Source of the DNA: Cellulomonas humilata
GTDB taxonomy: Bacteria > Actinomycetota > Actinomycetes > Actinomycetales > Cellulomonadaceae
DNA length: 64,000 bases
Direction: 5' to 3'
Assembly: GCF_030814415.1 (NCBI RefSeq)
Contig: NZ_JAUSVB010000002.1
Coordinates: 1,054,001 to 1,118,000, forward strand
Of this stretch, positions 7,972 through 17,100 are shown piece by piece. A program made the translations under genes and the position numbers. The first letter of the stretch is position 1. The number at the start of each line of letters is the position of its first letter. The notes beneath the pieces were generated by a model. It was given only the letters and a program-made list of their open reading frames with translations. It made no database searches and was not told the origin of the DNA.

Positions 7972-8000
7972 TCTAACTGACGATCTCGGCGAGAGTCCAA
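7972..8000 (-). promoter_or_regulatory. Promoter of the Gly-Cys-Val tRNA cluster
   Basis: On the minus strand TTGGAC is followed after 17 bp by GTTAGA, about 50 bases before the 5' end of tRNA-Gly. No other promoter-like pair is visible upstream of the cluster. Confidence 0.5.
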
Positions 8001-8057
8001 CTGGCTCCGGGCACCCGGGTGATTGCGCGCATCGCGGGGTGCGGGCCCGCTGCTCGG

Positions 8058-8063
8058 TAGCGT
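8058..8063 (+). promoter_or_regulatory. -10 hexamer for a leaderless pabB transcript
   Basis: TAGCGT ends six bases before a GTG, so transcription should begin at or next to the start codon. There is no Shine-Dalgarno sequence, which fits a leaderless message. Confidence 0.4.
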
Positions 8064-8069
8064 GTGGGC

Positions 8070-9137
8070 GTGCCCGAGCAGACCGTCAGTCGACGTGGCG
8101 TCGCGTGGTTCGCCGGTGTCGAGGCGACCGGCGTCGTCGAGGTCGTGGACGTCCGGGCACAGCCCGAGCGGCTCGCGGAGCCTGGCTGGTGGGCCGTCGT
8201 GGGCGACTTCGAGGGCACGGTGCGCGCGTGGCGGTTCGCGGACGTCGCCGCCGCCGAACCCGTCGTCGCCGGCGTGTGGACCGGCCCGTCGGCGGCATCC
8301 TGGTCGTCGTCGATCGACCGTGCCGGGTACGTCCACGCGGTCGGCCAGGTGCGGGCGCACATCCAGGAAGGTGACGTCTACCAGGCGAATCTCTGCCGCG
8401 TCCTGAGCGCTCCGCTCCCGGGCGAGCCCGACGCGCGTGCTCTCGGTGCGCTGCTGGGGGCGGGCAACCCGGCGCCCTACGCGGGCGGCGTGCAGGTGCC
8501 GGGGGAGGTGTGGGTGGTCACCGCGTCACCGGAGCTGTACTTGCGCGTCGACGGCGGTGTCGTCACCAGCGGCCCGATCAAGGGGACGGCCGCCACGCCG
8601 GAGCAGATGACGGACAAGGACCGCGCGGAGAACGTCATGATCACCGACCTCGTTCGCAACGACCTCCAGCGAGTGTGCGCACCCGGCACGGTCGAGGTCA
8701 CCACCCTCCTGGGTGAGGAACGTCACCCTGGCCTGGTCCATCTGGTGAGCACGGTGCAGGGCGTGCTGACCGACGACGTCGCCGACGCGCCGGACCTGTG
8801 GGCGCGGCTGCTCGACGCCACCTACCCACCGGGCTCGGTCTCGGGTGCCCCGAAGTCGTCGGCGCTCGACATCATCGCGGCGCTCGAGACGGCCCCGCGT
8901 GGTCCGTACTGCGGGGCCGTCGGGTGGATCGAGGTCGGCGCGGACGGGGACGTGCGCGCGGAGCTGGCCGTCGGCATCCGGACGTTCTGGTGGGCGGACG
9001 ACGTCCTGCGGTTCGGTACGGGCGCGGGGATCACGTGGGGGAGCGACCCCGAGGGCGAGTGGGCAGAGACCGAGCTCAAGGCCGCGCGGCTCGTCGGCCT
9101 GGCGTCCGGTGTCGCTGCCGAGTCGATGTCAGACTGA
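8070..9137 (+). CDS. pabB: Aminodeoxychorismate synthase component I
   Basis: Joins chorismate and ammonia to make 4-amino-4-deoxychorismate, the first step to p-aminobenzoate and folate. About 355 residues, a short form holding the chorismate-binding domain. Family motifs are clear: GDVYQANLCR, GPIKGTAATPEQ, DRAENVMITDLVRNDL, PPGSVSGAPKSSAL and the C-terminal GTGAGITWGSDPEGEWAET. The GTG at 8070 is placed for leaderless translation; a GTG two codons upstream is also possible. No glutamine amidotransferase partner is nearby. The aminodeoxychorismate lyase gene follows after four bases, so the two make p-aminobenzoate together. Anthranilate synthase is the main alternative, but the PabC neighbour argues for PabB. 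Confidence 0.92.
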   Translation: MPEQTVSRRGVAWFAGVEATGVVEVVDVRAQPERLAEPGWWAVVGDFEGTVRAWRFADVAAAEPVVAGVWTGPSAASWSSSIDRAGYVHAVGQVRAHIQEGDVYQANLCRVLSAPLPGEPDARALGALLGAGNPAPYAGGVQVPGEVWVVTASPELYLRVDGGVVTSGPIKGTAATPEQMTDKDRAENVMITDLVRNDLQRVCAPGTVEVTTLLGEERHPGLVHLVSTVQGVLTDDVADAPDLWARLLDATYPPGSVSGAPKSSALDIIAALETAPRGPYCGAVGWIEVGADGDVRAELAVGIRTFWWADDVLRFGTGAGITWGSDPEGEWAETELKAARLVGLASGVAAESMSD

Positions 9138-9141
9138 CGCG

Positions 9142-10005
9142 ATGGGTGTCGTGATCTGGTCGAACGGTCGTCTGCACGGTCCCGAGGACCTCCTCCTGTC
9201 CGGCGTCGACCACGGGCTCACGGTGGGCGACGGGGTCTTCGAGACCTGTGCGGTGTACGACGGGACGGCGTTCGCGCTGAGCCGGCACCTGCGCCGCCTG
9301 GAGAGGTCCGCGCTCGGTCTGGGCCTGGCCGCGCCCGACGAGGGTGCCGTCCGCGAGGGTGTCGCGGCAGTCCTCGCGGACGCGGGTCCCGAGGTCGGTC
9401 GGTTGCGGATCACGCTCACGGGCGGACCGGGACCGCTGGGGTCGCACCGGTTCGCGCCCGAGGAGCAGCGGCAGAGCATCCTCGTGCTCGCCGGCCCTGG
9501 AGCACGGTCCGAGGTCTCCCGGGTGGTCCGCGTGCCGTGGGTGCGCAACGAGCGCTCGTCGGTGGCCGGCCTGAAGACGACGTCCTACGCGGAGAACGTG
9601 GTGGCCGTCGCCGAGGCGTACCGGCGCGGAGCCGACGAGGCCGTGCTGGCCAACACGGTCGGTGAGCTGTGCGAGGGCACCGCCTCGAACGTCTTCGTCG
9701 AGCGCGACGGCGAGCTGGTGACGCCGCCGCTGTCGAGCGGCTGCCTGGCCGGCATTACCCGAGAGCTCCTGCTGGAGTGGTCGGCGGCGGTGGGTCTCCC
9801 CGTCCGTGAGGCCGCACCGGGGGAGCTCCGGTACGAGGTGCTCGACGAGGTCGCCGACGGGTCGGCTCACCTGATGATGAGCGGTTCGATCCGCAACGTG
9901 TCGCCGGTCGTCAGCCTCGACGGGGTCGACATCGACGCCGGCCCGGTCTCGCTGGAGGCGCAGCGGCTCTTCCAGGCACGGCTCGCCGACGACCTCGACC
10001 CATGA
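9142..10005 (+). CDS. pabC: Aminodeoxychorismate lyase (class IV aminotransferase fold)
   Basis: A 287-residue PLP enzyme of fold type IV that releases pyruvate from aminodeoxychorismate to give p-aminobenzoate. Seen: LLSGVDHGLTVGDGVFET at residues 18-35, the PLP lysine in GLKTTSYAEN, NTVGELCEGTASNVF and SGCLAGITRELLLEW. The ATG lies four bases after pabB. Branched-chain or D-amino-acid aminotransferases share the fold, but the neighbour decides the name. Confidence 0.92.
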   Translation: MGVVIWSNGRLHGPEDLLLSGVDHGLTVGDGVFETCAVYDGTAFALSRHLRRLERSALGLGLAAPDEGAVREGVAAVLADAGPEVGRLRITLTGGPGPLGSHRFAPEEQRQSILVLAGPGARSEVSRVVRVPWVRNERSSVAGLKTTSYAENVVAVAEAYRRGADEAVLANTVGELCEGTASNVFVERDGELVTPPLSSGCLAGITRELLLEWSAAVGLPVREAAPGELRYEVLDEVADGSAHLMMSGSIRNVSPVVSLDGVDIDAGPVSLEAQRLFQARLADDLDP

Positions 10006-10057
10006 CATACGACGACCGGCCCCGCCCGAGGCGGAACCGGTCGCGATGAGGAAGGTG

Positions 10058-10486
10058 TCAGGCGGTCAGGAGAGCGGCGATGAGCGCCGTGATCTCGCCT
10101 TCCATCCGGTCGCTCTCCGTACCCAGAGGCACGAGGGCCTCGGTCCCGGCGAGGAAGCGCTCGATCGGCTCGGTGGGAGCGGCCAGCAGTGCGCTGCCCT
10201 CGACTCCGCTGAGCGACACGAGCGTGTAGTCGGGGTCTTCGTCGCGCCACACCTGCACGTCACCGGTCCCGGCGGGAGCGTCGGCCGTCGCGTGCATCCC
10301 CAGGGAGAGGAGCTCGCGGCCGATCAGCCAGGTCGACATGGTGTGCGGGCCGGTGAAGACCGCGCGCACCGTGTACGGATCGGAAGTTCTGAAGGAGAAC
10401 TCGGCGCTCACCGGGATGACGCTGGCGTCGGATCCGATGAGCTGCATGGCGACGACCTCGACGACGTCGTAAGTCGAGCTCGGCAT
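10058..10486 (-). CDS. SsgA-like sporulation/cell-division regulator (SALP family)
   Basis: A 142-residue protein of the SsgA/SsgB family. In Streptomyces these proteins control septum placement and FtsZ recruitment at sporulation. The ATG at 10486 has AGGAGG in front; the open frame is longer but lacks any other good site. Typical features: VPVSAEFSFRTSDPYTVRAVF near residue 30, the WLIGRELLSLG motif, GDVQVW and SGVEGSALLAAP. It stands alone, facing pabC. Such genes are known in actinobacteria with complex morphology or cell-cycle changes. Its role in an organism of this kind is not evident from the sequence. Confidence 0.88.
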   Translation of the reverse strand: MPSSTYDVVEVVAMQLIGSDASVIPVSAEFSFRTSDPYTVRAVFTGPHTMSTWLIGRELLSLGMHATADAPAGTGDVQVWRDEDPDYTLVSLSGVEGSALLAAPTEPIERFLAGTEALVPLGTESDRMEGEITALIAALLTA

Positions 10487-10679
10487 CGGGTCCTCCTGTT
10501 CGCAAGGGCTGGAGGTCCCATCATGGCAGGCCAGGTGCCCGATTGGACCGGTAGTGACCCCGAGTTCACCCGGAGAGACGCGCCCCGATGGTGCGGCAGC
10601 GCAAGACAGCACCCGTCCTGGCGACGGCGCACCCCTTGACTTCGGCGCGATGACCTGCAGTGAGCCCTGGTGAGCCCGG

Positions 10680-10709
10680 TTCGGATTCTCGACCCGGGCC
10701 GGGTAGCAT
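10680..10709 (+). promoter_or_regulatory. Probable promoter of tRNA-Val(CAC)
   Basis: TTCGGA and TAGCAT are separated by 18 bp and lie about 75 bases before the tRNA. The -10 box matches those used elsewhere in the window. The rest of the 10487-10785 intergenic stretch shows no gene. Confidence 0.4.
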
Positions 10710-10785
10710 CCTCTTCGATGTCACCCGCGGGTGCTCGTCATTCCCGGCACCCGGCGTGTCGCGGAGCGACGGATCCGCGAACGAC

Positions 10786-10858
10786 GGGCGATTGGCTCAG
10801 TTGGTAGAGCGCCTCGTTCACACCGAGGAGGTCATCGGTTCGAGTCCGGTATCGCCCA
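10786..10858 (+). tRNA. tRNA-Val(CAC)
   Basis: Acceptor GGGCGAT/ATCGCCC, D-arm GGCTCAGTTGGTAGAGC, anticodon stem CCTCG/CGAGG with loop TTCACAC (anticodon CAC), T-arm CGGTTCGAGTCCG, discriminator A. CCA is not encoded. A hairpin terminator follows. Confidence 0.95.
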
Positions 10859-10865
10859 CTCGATC

Positions 10866-10898
10866 AGGAGGGGTCGGCCCCACAGGCCGGCCCCTCCT
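10866..10898 (+). terminator. Hairpin terminator after tRNA-Val(CAC)
   Basis: AGGAGGGGTCGGCC pairs with GGCCGGCCCCTCCT across a five-base loop (one T-G pair), eight bases after the tRNA. It has no T-run, as is common in high-GC actinobacteria. It separates the tRNA from the thrS leader. Confidence 0.7.
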
Positions 10899-10990
10899 GC
10901 CGTGCATATGAGGTCCGATGCGCCGCGAGCCCGCCGGTAGCATCGAGTGGCTCGCCGCCAGGGCGAGCGGCCACGAAGGAGGCTGTACCG

Positions 10991-13003
10991 GTGCCCGAGC
11001 TCATCACCCTCACCGTCGACGGGATCGCGACCACGGTGGAGCCGGGGACGACGGGTACCGACCTGTACTCCTCCCGGCGCGACGTCCTCGTCGCCCGCGT
11101 GGACGGCGAGCTGCGCGACCTGCACCTGCCGCTGGCCGACGGCGCGGTCGTCGAGGCCGTGACCATCGACGAGCCGGACGGTCTCGCGGTGCTGCGGCAC
11201 TCCGCGGCGCACGTGCTGGCGCAGGCCGTGCAGGAGATCCACCCGAAGGCGCGTCTCGGCATCGGGCCGCCGATCACCGACGGGTTCTACTACGACTTCG
11301 ACGTCGAGACCCCGTTCACCCCGGACGACCTCAAGGCGATCGAGAAGGTCATGGGCCGGATCGTCAAGGAGGGCCAGACCTTCCGCCGGTGGGACGTCAC
11401 CGAGGACGAGGCCCGCGCCGAGCTGCGCGACGAGCCGTACAAGCTGGAGCTCATCGGTCTCAAGGGCGACCCGCAGGCTGCCGACGGCGCGTCGGTCGAG
11501 GTCGGTCTCGGCGGGCTGAGCATCTACCAGAACGTCCGGGGGGCCGGCCGTGAGAGCGAGCAGGTCGTCTGGCAGGACCTGTGCCGCGGCCCGCACGTCC
11601 CGAGCACCCGGGTGCTGGGCAACGCGTTCCAGCTGACCCGGTCGGCCGCCGCGTACTGGCGCGGGTCGGAGAAGAACCCGCAGCTGCAGCGCGTCTACGG
11701 CACCGCGTGGCCGACCAAGGACGAGCTGCGCGCCTACCTCGAGCGCATCGCCGAGGCCGAGCGCCGGGACCACCGCCGGCTCGGCACCGAGCTGGACCTG
11801 TTCTCCTTCCCGGACGAGATCGGCTCCGGCCTGGCGGTGTTCCACCCGAAGGGCGGCGTCGTCCGGATGGAGATGGAGCACTACAGCCGACTGCGGCACG
11901 TGCAGGGCGGGTACGAGTTCGTGAACACCCCGCACATCACCAAGGGCAAGCTGTACGAGATCTCGGGCCACCTCGACTGGTACGCGGAGGGCATGTACCC
12001 CCCGATGACCCTCGACGAGGAGCGCGACGCCGAAGGGCACGTCCGCAAGGCGGGGCAGCAGTACTACCTCAAGCCGATGAACTGCCCGATGCACAACCTG
12101 ATCTTCGCGGCGCGGGGTCGGTCCTACCGCGAGCTGCCGCTGCGGCTGTTCGAGTTCGGCACCGTGTACCGGTACGAGAAGTCGGGCGTCGTGCACGGTA
12201 TGACCCGTGCCCGCGGCTTCACCCAGGACGACGCTCACATCTACTGCACCCGCGAGCAGATGGCGGACGAGCTCACCACGACGCTGAAGTTCGTCCTGGA
12301 CCTGCTCAAGGACTACGGGCTCGACGACTACTACCTGGAGATGTCGACCAAGAACCCGGAGAAGTTCGTGGGTTCCGACGAGGTCTGGGACGAGGCCACG
12401 GAGACCCTGCGCGCGGTCGCGGAGGCCTCCGGGCTCGACCTCGTGCCCGACCCGGGCGGTGCGGCGTTCTACGGACCGAAGATCTCGGTGCAGGTCAAGG
12501 ACGCGCTCGGGCGCACCTGGCAGATGTCGACCATCCAGCTCGACTTCAACCTGCCCGAGCGGTTCGAGCTCGAGTACACCGCCTCCGACGGCAGCCGCCA
12601 GCGGCCCGTGATGATCCACCGTGCGCTGTTCGGGTCGGTCGAGCGGTTCTTCGCCGTGCTGACCGAGCACTACGGCGGCGCGTTCCCGGCCTGGCTCGCG
12701 CCGGTCCAGGTGCTCGCCGTGCCCGTGGCCGAGCCGTTCGAGGGCTACCTCGACGACGTCGTGAGCCAGCTGCGGGCGCAGGGGATCCGGGCGGAGGTGG
12801 ACCGGTCCGACGACCGGTTCGGCAAGAAGATCCGCAACGCCAGCACGCAGAAGATCCCGTTCGTGCTCATCGCCGGCGGTGAGGACGCTGACGCGGGGGC
12901 CGTCTCGTTCCGGTACCGCGACGGACGCCAGGACAACGGCGTGCCCGTGGCGGAGGCGATCGAGCGGATCGTCTCGGCGGTGCGCGACCGCGTGCAGGTC
13001 TGA
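10991..13003 (+). CDS. thrS: Threonyl-tRNA synthetase
   Basis: Charges tRNA-Thr in the cytoplasm. 670 residues, normal for bacterial ThrRS. Order: TGS domain (1-65), editing domain with [18 protein letters not shown], class II catalytic core with [10 protein letters not shown] and [17 protein letters not shown], motif 3 in the [10 protein letters not shown] region, then the anticodon-binding domain ([14 protein letters not shown]). The GTG start has GAAGGAGG upstream; a -10-like TAGCAT lies at 10938. I see no T-box or attenuator in the leader. The stop overlaps the ATG of the HIT gene, starting an operon with lipid-synthesis genes, the same order as in Mycobacterium. Confidence 0.98.
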   Translation: MPELITLTVDGIATTVEPGTTGTDLYSSRRDVLVARVDGELRDLHLPLADGAVVEAVTIDEPDGLAVLRHSAAHVLAQAVQEIHPKARLGIGPPITDGFYYDFDVETPFTPDDLKAIEKVMGRIVKEGQTFRRWDVTEDEARAELRDEPYKLELIGLKGDPQAADGASVEVGLGGLSIYQNVRGAGRESEQVVWQDLCRGPHVPSTRVLGNAFQLTRSAAAYWRGSEKNPQLQRVYGTAWPTKDELRAYLERIAEAERRDHRRLGTELDLFSFPDEIGSGLAVFHPKGGVVRMEMEHYSRLRHVQGGYEFVNTPHITKGKLYEISGHLDWYAEGMYPPMTLDEERDAEGHVRKAGQQYYLKPMNCPMHNLIFAARGRSYRELPLRLFEFGTVYRYEKSGVVHGMTRARGFTQDDAHIYCTREQMADELTTTLKFVLDLLKDYGLDDYYLEMSTKNPEKFVGSDEVWDEATETLRAVAEASGLDLVPDPGGAAFYGPKISVQVKDALGRTWQMSTIQLDFNLPERFELEYTASDGSRQRPVMIHRALFGSVERFFAVLTEHYGGAFPAWLAPVQVLAVPVAEPFEGYLDDVVSQLRAQGIRAEVDRSDDRFGKKIRNASTQKIPFVLIAGGEDADAGAVSFRYRDGRQDNGVPVAEAIERIVSAVRDRVQV

Positions 13004-13557
13004 TGGTGACCGAGTCCGCCGACGACTTCGCGGGCGTGCCCGACGGCTTCGAGCGGCTCTGGACCCCGCACCGGATGGCCTACCTGGGCGGGCAGGACAA
13101 GCCGGTGGACGGTGCGGCCGGCGACGGCTGCCCGTTCTGCCGGATCCCGTCGCTGAGCGACGAGGCGGGGCTGATCGTCGCGCGCGGTGCCGTGGCCTAC
13201 GTCGTGCTGAACCTGTACCCGTACAACTCGGGGCACCTGCTGGTGTGCCCGTACCGGCACGTCGCCGACTACACGGAGCTCACGGAGCCAGAGGTCGCCG
13301 AGGTCGCGTCGCTGACGCGGACGGCGATGCAGGTGGTCCGCGCGGTCTCGGCGCCGCAGGGCTTCAACCTCGGCATGAACCAGGGCGAGGTCGCGGGTGC
13401 CGGGATCGCCGCGCACCTGCACCAGCACGTGGTGCCCCGGTGGGGCGGCGACTCGAACTTCCTGCCGATCGTGGCCCGCAGCCGCGCGCTGCCGGAGCTG
13501 CTCAGCGACACGCGGACGCGGCTGGCGGCTGCCTGGCCGACCGCATCGAAGGGATGA
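13003..13557 (+). CDS. HIT-family hydrolase (diadenosine polyphosphate type)
   Basis: A 184-residue histidine-triad protein with the catalytic HLHQHVVPRW and the upstream LNLYPYNSGHLLVCPYRH. These enzymes split nucleoside phosphate bonds, commonly Ap4A or similar by-products of aminoacyl-tRNA synthetases. A Cys pair (CPFC) near residue 44 is characteristic of the actinobacterial form. Start codon overlaps the thrS stop by one base, so the pair is translationally coupled, which fits a role in clearing dinucleotides made by ThrRS. The substrate is not proven by sequence. Confidence 0.93.
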   Translation: MVTESADDFAGVPDGFERLWTPHRMAYLGGQDKPVDGAAGDGCPFCRIPSLSDEAGLIVARGAVAYVVLNLYPYNSGHLLVCPYRHVADYTELTEPEVAEVASLTRTAMQVVRAVSAPQGFNLGMNQGEVAGAGIAAHLHQHVVPRWGGDSNFLPIVARSRALPELLSDTRTRLAAAWPTASKG

Positions 13558-13564
13558 TCGGCAC

Positions 13565-14167
13565 GTGCTGAACGGACTGCGCGGTGCGATGACGCGCTTC
13601 TTCACCCCCATCGCCAAGGCGTTGCTGCGCCTGGGCATCTCCCCGGACGCGGTGACCATCGGCGGGACGCTCGTGGTGGTCGTCACCGCGCTCTGGGCGT
13701 TCCCCACAGGGCACCTGCTGCTCGGCACCCTCGTCATCGCCGTGTTCGTCCTCACCGACTCCCTCGACGGCGTGATGGCGCGGCAGGCCGGCCGCTCCGG
13801 GCCGTGGGGTGCGTTCCTCGACTCGACGCTCGACCGGTTCGGTGACGGCGCCATCTTCGCGGGGCTCGTGCTCTGGTTCACCGCGGGCGGCGACGACCGG
13901 CTCTCCGCGATCCTCGCGCTCGCCTGCCTCGTGCTGGGCTCGATCGTGCCGTACGCGCGTGCTCGCGCCGAGGGGCTGGGCATGACCGCGTCGGGAGGCA
14001 TCGCCGAGCGGGCGGACCGCCTCGCCCTCGTGCTCGTGGCCACGTTCGCTGTGGGCGTCGGCGCGCCGACGGTCGTGCTCACCGTCGTGCTCGCACTGCT
14101 CGCGCTCGCGTCGGCCGTGACGATCGTGCAGCGGATGAGCAAGGTGTATCGCCAGGTGACGGGGTGA
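13565..14167 (+). CDS. pgsA: Phosphatidylinositol phosphate synthase (CDP-alcohol phosphatidyltransferase)
   Basis: A 200-residue membrane enzyme with the CDP-alcohol transferase signature DSLDGVMAR, then GxxxD, then STLDRFGD, holding all four metal-binding aspartates. Five or six hydrophobic segments follow. In actinobacteria the copy in this operon joins CDP-diacylglycerol and inositol phosphate to make phosphatidylinositol phosphate, the foundation of PI mannosides. The GTG at 13565 is preceded by GAAGGGA and is seven bases after the HIT stop. The ORF extends upstream but that part overlaps the HIT gene. Assignment to PI synthesis rather than phosphatidylglycerol rests on the acyltransferase and PimA neighbours. 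Confidence 0.92.
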   Translation: MLNGLRGAMTRFFTPIAKALLRLGISPDAVTIGGTLVVVVTALWAFPTGHLLLGTLVIAVFVLTDSLDGVMARQAGRSGPWGAFLDSTLDRFGDGAIFAGLVLWFTAGGDDRLSAILALACLVLGSIVPYARARAEGLGMTASGGIAERADRLALVLVATFAVGVGAPTVVLTVVLALLALASAVTIVQRMSKVYRQVTG

Positions 14168-15126
14168 AGGTCGACGTCGCCCGCGCCTACTCGGTCGCGT
14201 GGAAGGTGGCCGGCAAGCTGCCCGGACCCGTGCTCCGGATGCTCTGCGACGCCGCTGCGGACCTGGCGTGGGCGCGCCGTGGGGGCGGGGTGCAGCAGCT
14301 CGAGAGGAACCTCGGTCGCGTCCGTCCAGAGCTCGGCTCCCGAGAGCTGCGCCGCCTGGGCCGCCTCGGCATGCGGTCGTACATGCGGTACTTCGGCGAG
14401 GCGTTCGCCCTGGCGACCATGACCCAGGACCGCATCGACGCACGCGTCCGTGTGGTCGGCATCGAGAACGTCCGGGTGCACACGGACAACGACCAGGCCA
14501 TCGTCCTGGCCGTCGGTCACACAGGGAACTGGGACCTCGCAGGCGCCTGGTGCACGCGGGAGATCGCGCCGGTCACGACCGTCGCGGAGCGCCTCGAGCC
14601 CGAGGCGCTGTTCCAGGAGTTCGTGGCGTTCCGGGAGAGCATCGGGATCACGATCTTCGCGCTCACCGGTGGCGGCGACGTGTTCCGCGGGCTCGTGCGT
14701 GCCGCGCGCAACGGCGCCGCGATCCTGCCCCTGCTCGCCGACCGCGACCTCACGTCCAAGGGCCTCGAGGTCGACCTCTTCGGGCACCGGGCGCGGGTGG
14801 CGGCCGGGCCGGCGGCGCTGTCGATCACCACGGGTGCGCCGCTGGTGACCACCGTCATCTACTACGAACGGCTGCGGGGCGCCCAGCGCCGTGCTGCCGG
14901 GTCGCCGTGGGGCATCGTCATCCAGTTCAACAAGGCCATCGAGATGCCGGCGGACGTGCCGCGTGCCGACCGCGTGCGCGCGATGACCCAGGCGTGGGTC
15001 GACCAGTTCGCCGCCGGCGTCCGGCAGCGCCCGCAGGACTGGCACATGCTGCAGAAGGTCTTCGTCGAGGACCTCGACCCCGAGCGCTACGCCGCCACGC
15101 TCGCCGCCCAGGGGAGCGTCGGATGA
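14164..15126 (+). CDS. Phosphatidylinositol mannoside acyltransferase (LPLAT family)
   Basis: A 320-residue lauroyl-acyltransferase-like protein with the HX4D active-site motif in VGHTGNWDLAG near residue 118 and a later ILPLLADRDL motif. The equivalent in mycobacteria (PatA) adds a fatty acid to the mannose of PIM1/PIM2 at the inner membrane face. The GTG overlaps the pgsA stop by four bases (GTGA), and the gene's own stop overlaps the pimA start. Operon position is what identifies it as the PIM acyltransferase rather than another LPLAT enzyme. Confidence 0.92.
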   Translation: MKVDVARAYSVAWKVAGKLPGPVLRMLCDAAADLAWARRGGGVQQLERNLGRVRPELGSRELRRLGRLGMRSYMRYFGEAFALATMTQDRIDARVRVVGIENVRVHTDNDQAIVLAVGHTGNWDLAGAWCTREIAPVTTVAERLEPEALFQEFVAFRESIGITIFALTGGGDVFRGLVRAARNGAAILPLLADRDLTSKGLEVDLFGHRARVAAGPAALSITTGAPLVTTVIYYERLRGAQRRAAGSPWGIVIQFNKAIEMPADVPRADRVRAMTQAWVDQFAAGVRQRPQDWHMLQKVFVEDLDPERYAATLAAQGSVG

Positions 15127-16349
15127 GTCCCCGCCGTGCCGAGCGGACGCTCCGGGTCGGCATCGTGTGCCCGTACTCCTACGACGTGCCCGGCGGCGTC
15201 CAGTTCCACGTGCGCGACCTGGCGGAGGCCCTGATCGCGCGCGGGCACACCGTGTCCGTCCTGGCGCCCGCCGACGACGACACCCCGATCCCGGAGTACA
15301 TGACCGCGGCCGGGCGTGCGATCCCCGTGCGCTACAACGGCGCGGTCGCCCGCATGACCTTCGGGCCGGTGACCGCCGCGCGCGTGCGCAAGTGGCTCGC
15401 CGCGGGCGAGTTCGACGTCCTGCACCTGCACGAGCCGGTCACCCCGAGCCTCGGCATGCTGGCGCTGTGGATCGCCGACGGCCCCATCGTGGCGACGTTC
15501 CACACGGCACTCATCCGCTCCCGCCCGCTCCAGATGGCCTACCCGCTCGTGCGGCAGTCGCTGGAGAAGATCTCGGCCCGGATCGCCGTCTCGGAGGACG
15601 CCCGGCGCACCCTCGTGGAGCACATGGGCGGCGACGCCGTCGTGATCCCGAACGGTGTGTACGTCGACGCGTTCACCGCCGCGACGTCCGACCCGCGCTG
15701 GACCGGGACACCCGAGCGTCCGACCATCGCGTTCCTCGGGCGGCTCGACGAGGCGCGCAAGGGGCTGCCGGTCCTGCTCGAGGCCGTGCCCCGGGTGCTC
15801 GCCGAGCTCCCGGGCGCGAGGTTCCTCGTCGCGGGGCGCGGGGAGACCGGACCGGACGAGGTCCGTGAGCTGCTGGGCGACGAGGCGGCGGCCGCCGTCG
15901 AGTTCCTCGGCGGGATCTCCGACGAGGACAAGGCCAACCTGCTGGCCTCCGTCGACGTGTACTGCGGACCGCAGACGGGCGGCGAGAGCTTCGGCATCGT
16001 GCTCGTCGAGGCGATGAGTGCCGGTGCGACGGTTGTCGCCAGCGACCTCGGCGCGTTCTCGCGCGTGCTGGACGACGGCGCCGCGGGCATCCTGTTCCGG
16101 ACCGGCGACAGCGCGGACCTGGCCTCGACGCTCGTCCGCGTCCTGCGCGACCCGGACCTGCGCGCGCGCGTCTCGAAGCATGCGCTCGAGGTCGTGCGGC
16201 AGTACGACTGGGCGACCGTGACCGACCAGGTGCTCGCCGTCTACGAGATGGTCGTCGCCGGTCGGGACGCCCCCGTCGGTGAGGACCCGTCGTCGATCCG
16301 CGGTGCGCGGCTGCTCGAGCCGCGCCGGGGCCGGGGTGACTCGCGATGA
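15123..16349 (+). CDS. pimA: GDP-mannose-dependent phosphatidylinositol mannosyltransferase
   Basis: A 408-residue GT4 (GT-B) glycosyltransferase that puts the first mannose on phosphatidylinositol. Seen: [19 protein letters not shown] at the N-terminus, [11 protein letters not shown], the hinge [13 protein letters not shown] and the nucleotide-sugar binding region [16 protein letters not shown] with the EX7E motif. The ATG overlaps the stop of the acyltransferase (ATGA). Together with pgsA and the acyltransferase it makes the acylated PI mannosides of the actinobacterial envelope. Confidence 0.94.
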   Translation: MSPRRAERTLRVGIVCPYSYDVPGGVQFHVRDLAEALIARGHTVSVLAPADDDTPIPEYMTAAGRAIPVRYNGAVARMTFGPVTAARVRKWLAAGEFDVLHLHEPVTPSLGMLALWIADGPIVATFHTALIRSRPLQMAYPLVRQSLEKISARIAVSEDARRTLVEHMGGDAVVIPNGVYVDAFTAATSDPRWTGTPERPTIAFLGRLDEARKGLPVLLEAVPRVLAELPGARFLVAGRGETGPDEVRELLGDEAAAAVEFLGGISDEDKANLLASVDVYCGPQTGGESFGIVLVEAMSAGATVVASDLGAFSRVLDDGAAGILFRTGDSADLASTLVRVLRDPDLRARVSKHALEVVRQYDWATVTDQVLAVYEMVVAGRDAPVGEDPSSIRGARLLEPRRGRGDSR

Positions 16350-17002
16350 GATGGTCGGAGATCACCGTCTACGTGACGATCGTGCTGGCGCTCGCCCTGT
16401 GGCGGGTGTGGGTCTCCGCGTCGCGGCTGGACCGGTTGCACCGCAAGGTCGGCACGTCCCGCGCGGTCCTCGACGCCCAGCTGGTGCGCCGTGCCACGGT
16501 CGCCGCCGAGCTGGCGACGTCCGGGCTGCTGGACCCGGTGAGCTCGGTGCTCGTCGGCGAGGCGGCCTGGGCCGCGCTGTCGACGGGGGCGAGCGAGCTG
16601 CCGGCCGACCTGCTCACGCTCGTCGGCCCCGACGAGCTGCCCGTCGGCGGGGCGGCTCTGCTGGCGGTCGACCGCGGTGGCATCGAGAGCGAGCTGTCGG
16701 CGACCCTGCGCGAGGCGCTGGACGACCCCGACGAGGTGTCCGCACTGCGCGCGGACCCCGCGGGCGACGAGCTGGTGGACCTGCTCGCGTCGTCCTGGTA
16801 CCGCATGCAGCTGTCGCGCCGCTTCTACAACGAGGCCGTCGCGCAGACGTCGCGCGCACGGCGCGGCCGGCTCGTCCGGCTGCTGCGCCTCGCCGGGCAC
16901 GCCCCGGAGCCCCGCAGCCTCGAGCTGGACGACGCGTGGCCCGAGAACCTCGGCCGCCCCGGCACCCGCCGCGGCCCCGTGGAGAGCACTCCGTCCGGCT
17001 GA
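16346..17002 (+). CDS. LemA-like membrane-anchored protein
   Basis: A 218-residue protein with one N-terminal membrane segment (residues 4-22, [18 protein letters not shown]), a helical domain and the LemA-type motif RRFYNEAV near residue 156. Function of LemA proteins is not established. It overlaps the pimA stop by four bases and ends the PIM operon. In mycobacteria a similar position downstream of pimA is taken by a membrane/NUDIX gene; here a separate NUDIX gene follows pdxS. Confidence 0.75.
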   Translation: MRWSEITVYVTIVLALALWRVWVSASRLDRLHRKVGTSRAVLDAQLVRRATVAAELATSGLLDPVSSVLVGEAAWAALSTGASELPADLLTLVGPDELPVGGAALLAVDRGGIESELSATLREALDDPDEVSALRADPAGDELVDLLASSWYRMQLSRRFYNEAVAQTSRARRGRLVRLLRLAGHAPEPRSLELDDAWPENLGRPGTRRGPVESTPSG

Positions 17003-17008
17003 GACGGC

Positions 17009-17065
17009 GCCCGGGAGCCCGGGCTCGACGGACTACGATTGACCGACCCGGCCGTCGAGACGGCC
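17009..17065 (+). promoter_or_regulatory. pdxS upstream region: two hairpins and a -10 box
   Basis: GCCCGGG-AG-CCCGGGC (17009-17024) is a short perfect palindrome that may end the PIM operon. TACGAT (17034-17039) is a plausible -10 for pdxS. GGCCGTC-GA-GACGGCC (17050-17065) would form a hairpin in the pdxS leader. No known riboswitch is recognised. Confidence 0.35.
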
Positions 17066-17100
17066 GTTCCCACACCGCACGAGGATCTGCGAGGCTCGAC

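Noticed and set aside
10859..10990. T-box leader before thrS
   Set aside because: The leader has only the terminator of the tRNA and a -10-like box; no T-box sequence or specifier loop is visible. The same holds for hisS, aspS and alaS.
12745..15045. A 766-codon open frame on the minus strand across the PIM operon
   Set aside because: It runs antisense to thrS, HIT, pgsA and the acyltransferase, all of which have clear motifs. Its translation is Arg/Pro/Ala/His-rich without motifs; high GC alone keeps such frames open.
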